Shown here: in pieces, positions 63,446 to 64,000 of the stretch
Layout of the letters: each line of letters begins with the position of its first letter
Position numbering within the stretch: the stretch's first letter is position 1
Assembly: GCF_013911755.1 (NCBI RefSeq)
Contig: NZ_JACESP010000010.1
Location: 1 to 64,000, forward strand
DNA length: 64,000 nucleotides
DNA from: Sphingosinicella sp.
GTDB lineage: Bacteria > Pseudomonadota > Alphaproteobacteria > Sphingomonadales > Sphingomonadaceae
Direction of reading: 5' to 3'
Position numbers and translations under genes: made by a program
Notes under the pieces: generated by a model
Database searches by the model: none
Seen by the model: only the letters and a program-made list of their open reading frames with translations
What the model was told of the DNA's origin: nothing

Positions 63446-64000
63446 CATGTTCGATACGCACGGCCGCATCAAGTGCGGCACGCTCTCCGTGCCCGATTTC
63501 CAGGGTTCGCTTGCCGACTGGACGATCCTTCTCGGCTATCAATGTATCGAAACGGGCAAGGTGCCGATCGAGCTGGCGAACGGCTGGGGCGCCATCAAGA
63601 CGCTCGGCGCACGCACGGCGCTGCTCGCCCCGCCCGGCGGCGGCGACACCGCGTTCATCCGGCTCGTCGAGCAGCCCGCCGTGCTCGCGTACCTGCCGAT
63701 GCGGACATACGGCTGGGTCGGCTATGAGCTTACCGTGCGCGACGTCCCCTCGCTCCACGACCGGCTGCGCGGCAGTAGCATCCGCACCCTGACCCCGCCC
63801 GAGCGCGCACCGGACGGCAACGGCTGGACGCCCATCGAAGCGACCGGACGCGCGGGCGAAGTGCTGTTCTTCAACGCCGTGACCGACACGCTGCGCGACC
63901 TCGAATTCCCGCGCGCGGTCGCCGATGTCGACCGCATCATGGTCGCCATGCTCGCTGCCGCCGATCGTGCCGCCGCCGTGCGCTTCCATGTCGACGCATT
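63446..64000 (+). CDS. VOC/glyoxalase-fold protein, 3' end cut by window
   Basis: The visible 185 codons show the vicinal-oxygen-chelate fold: IKCGTLSVPDFQGSLADWTILLGYQ, a second half with YGWVGYELTVRDVPSLHDRLRG, and NGWTPIEATGRAGEVLFFNAVT. Glyoxalases, dioxygenases and resistance proteins share this fold; metal ligands cannot all be placed. The ATG at 63446 follows GGGGTG. The reading frame continues beyond 64000. Confidence 0.8.

Overview
The window reads as ordinary chromosome of a GC-rich alphaproteobacterium, most likely a member of the Sphingomonadales. The reasons are a System I cytochrome c maturation set split into ccmCDE, ccmFGHI and a distant ccmAB pair, PEP-CTERM proteins with sphingomonad-style VPEP-glycine/leucine-arginine tails, a DUF6607 plus heme-type TonB receptor pair, an FnrL-type regulator, DUF465 microproteins and very dense gene packing with ATGA/GTGA overlaps. 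This placement is inferred from gene content only. No rRNA, CRISPR array, transposase, integrase or replication origin was seen. One tRNA gene (tRNA-Pro, anticodon CGG) is present.

Layout. 1-4.1 kb: paaK and an aldehyde dehydrogenase (aromatic acid activation) beside a TetR and an Lrp-type regulator. 4.2-5.5 kb: a TPR protein, two DUF465 microproteins and a large intergenic palindrome. 5.5-10.6 kb: cytochrome c maturation genes ccmC-D-E, a 325-base gap, then ccmF-G-H-I. 10.8-18.5 kb: an M3 dipeptidase, a PEP-CTERM protein, a DEAD-box RNA helicase, an unknown membrane protein, and DUF2061 and DUF4010 membrane proteins. 18.4-22.6 kb: a heme/iron module (DUF6607, TonB receptor, Fur-like box, divergent unknown gene), a membrane microprotein and a Flp pilin. 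22.7-28.8 kb: a glutathione transferase, a TetR-amidohydrolase divergent pair with two matching operators, a PiT transporter with a Nudix-DUF47 fused frame, an ArsR-AHSA1 pair with an operator, and a CHRD protein. 28.8-36.7 kb: YghU, cytochrome b561, YegP-like, ccmAB, a PEP-CTERM protein, an S9 peptidase and a run of small unknown proteins, followed by a cold-shock gene.

37.2-39.4 kb is the one clearly accessory stretch. It is visibly more AT-rich than its surroundings and sits between cspA and acnA. It carries a GHKL (MORC/MutL-like) ATPase whose C-terminus enters a PD-(D/E)XK-type nuclease domain. The frame breaks inside that domain and continues in a second overlapping ORF. A short ORF upstream overlaps its start by ATGA. 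This is the best candidate in the window for a defence-type system not yet described in detail.

39.4-64 kb returns to housekeeping: aconitase, a HAD phosphatase, a Cys/Met PLP enzyme, a 26-residue gene with its own promoter and terminator, a CHASE2-EAL protein, pheT/pheS, rplT/rpmI, LysE, a DNA-alkyl cysteine methyltransferase, AsmA, an inositol monophosphatase-family enzyme, a glutathione transferase, a PEP-CTERM tail remnant, tRNA-Pro and an adrenodoxin-reductase-type flavoprotein. The last part holds the DUF969-DUF979-DUF2891-cyclophilin operon, an FnrL regulator with an FNR box at its start codon, two membrane/secreted unknowns and a VOC protein cut by the window end.
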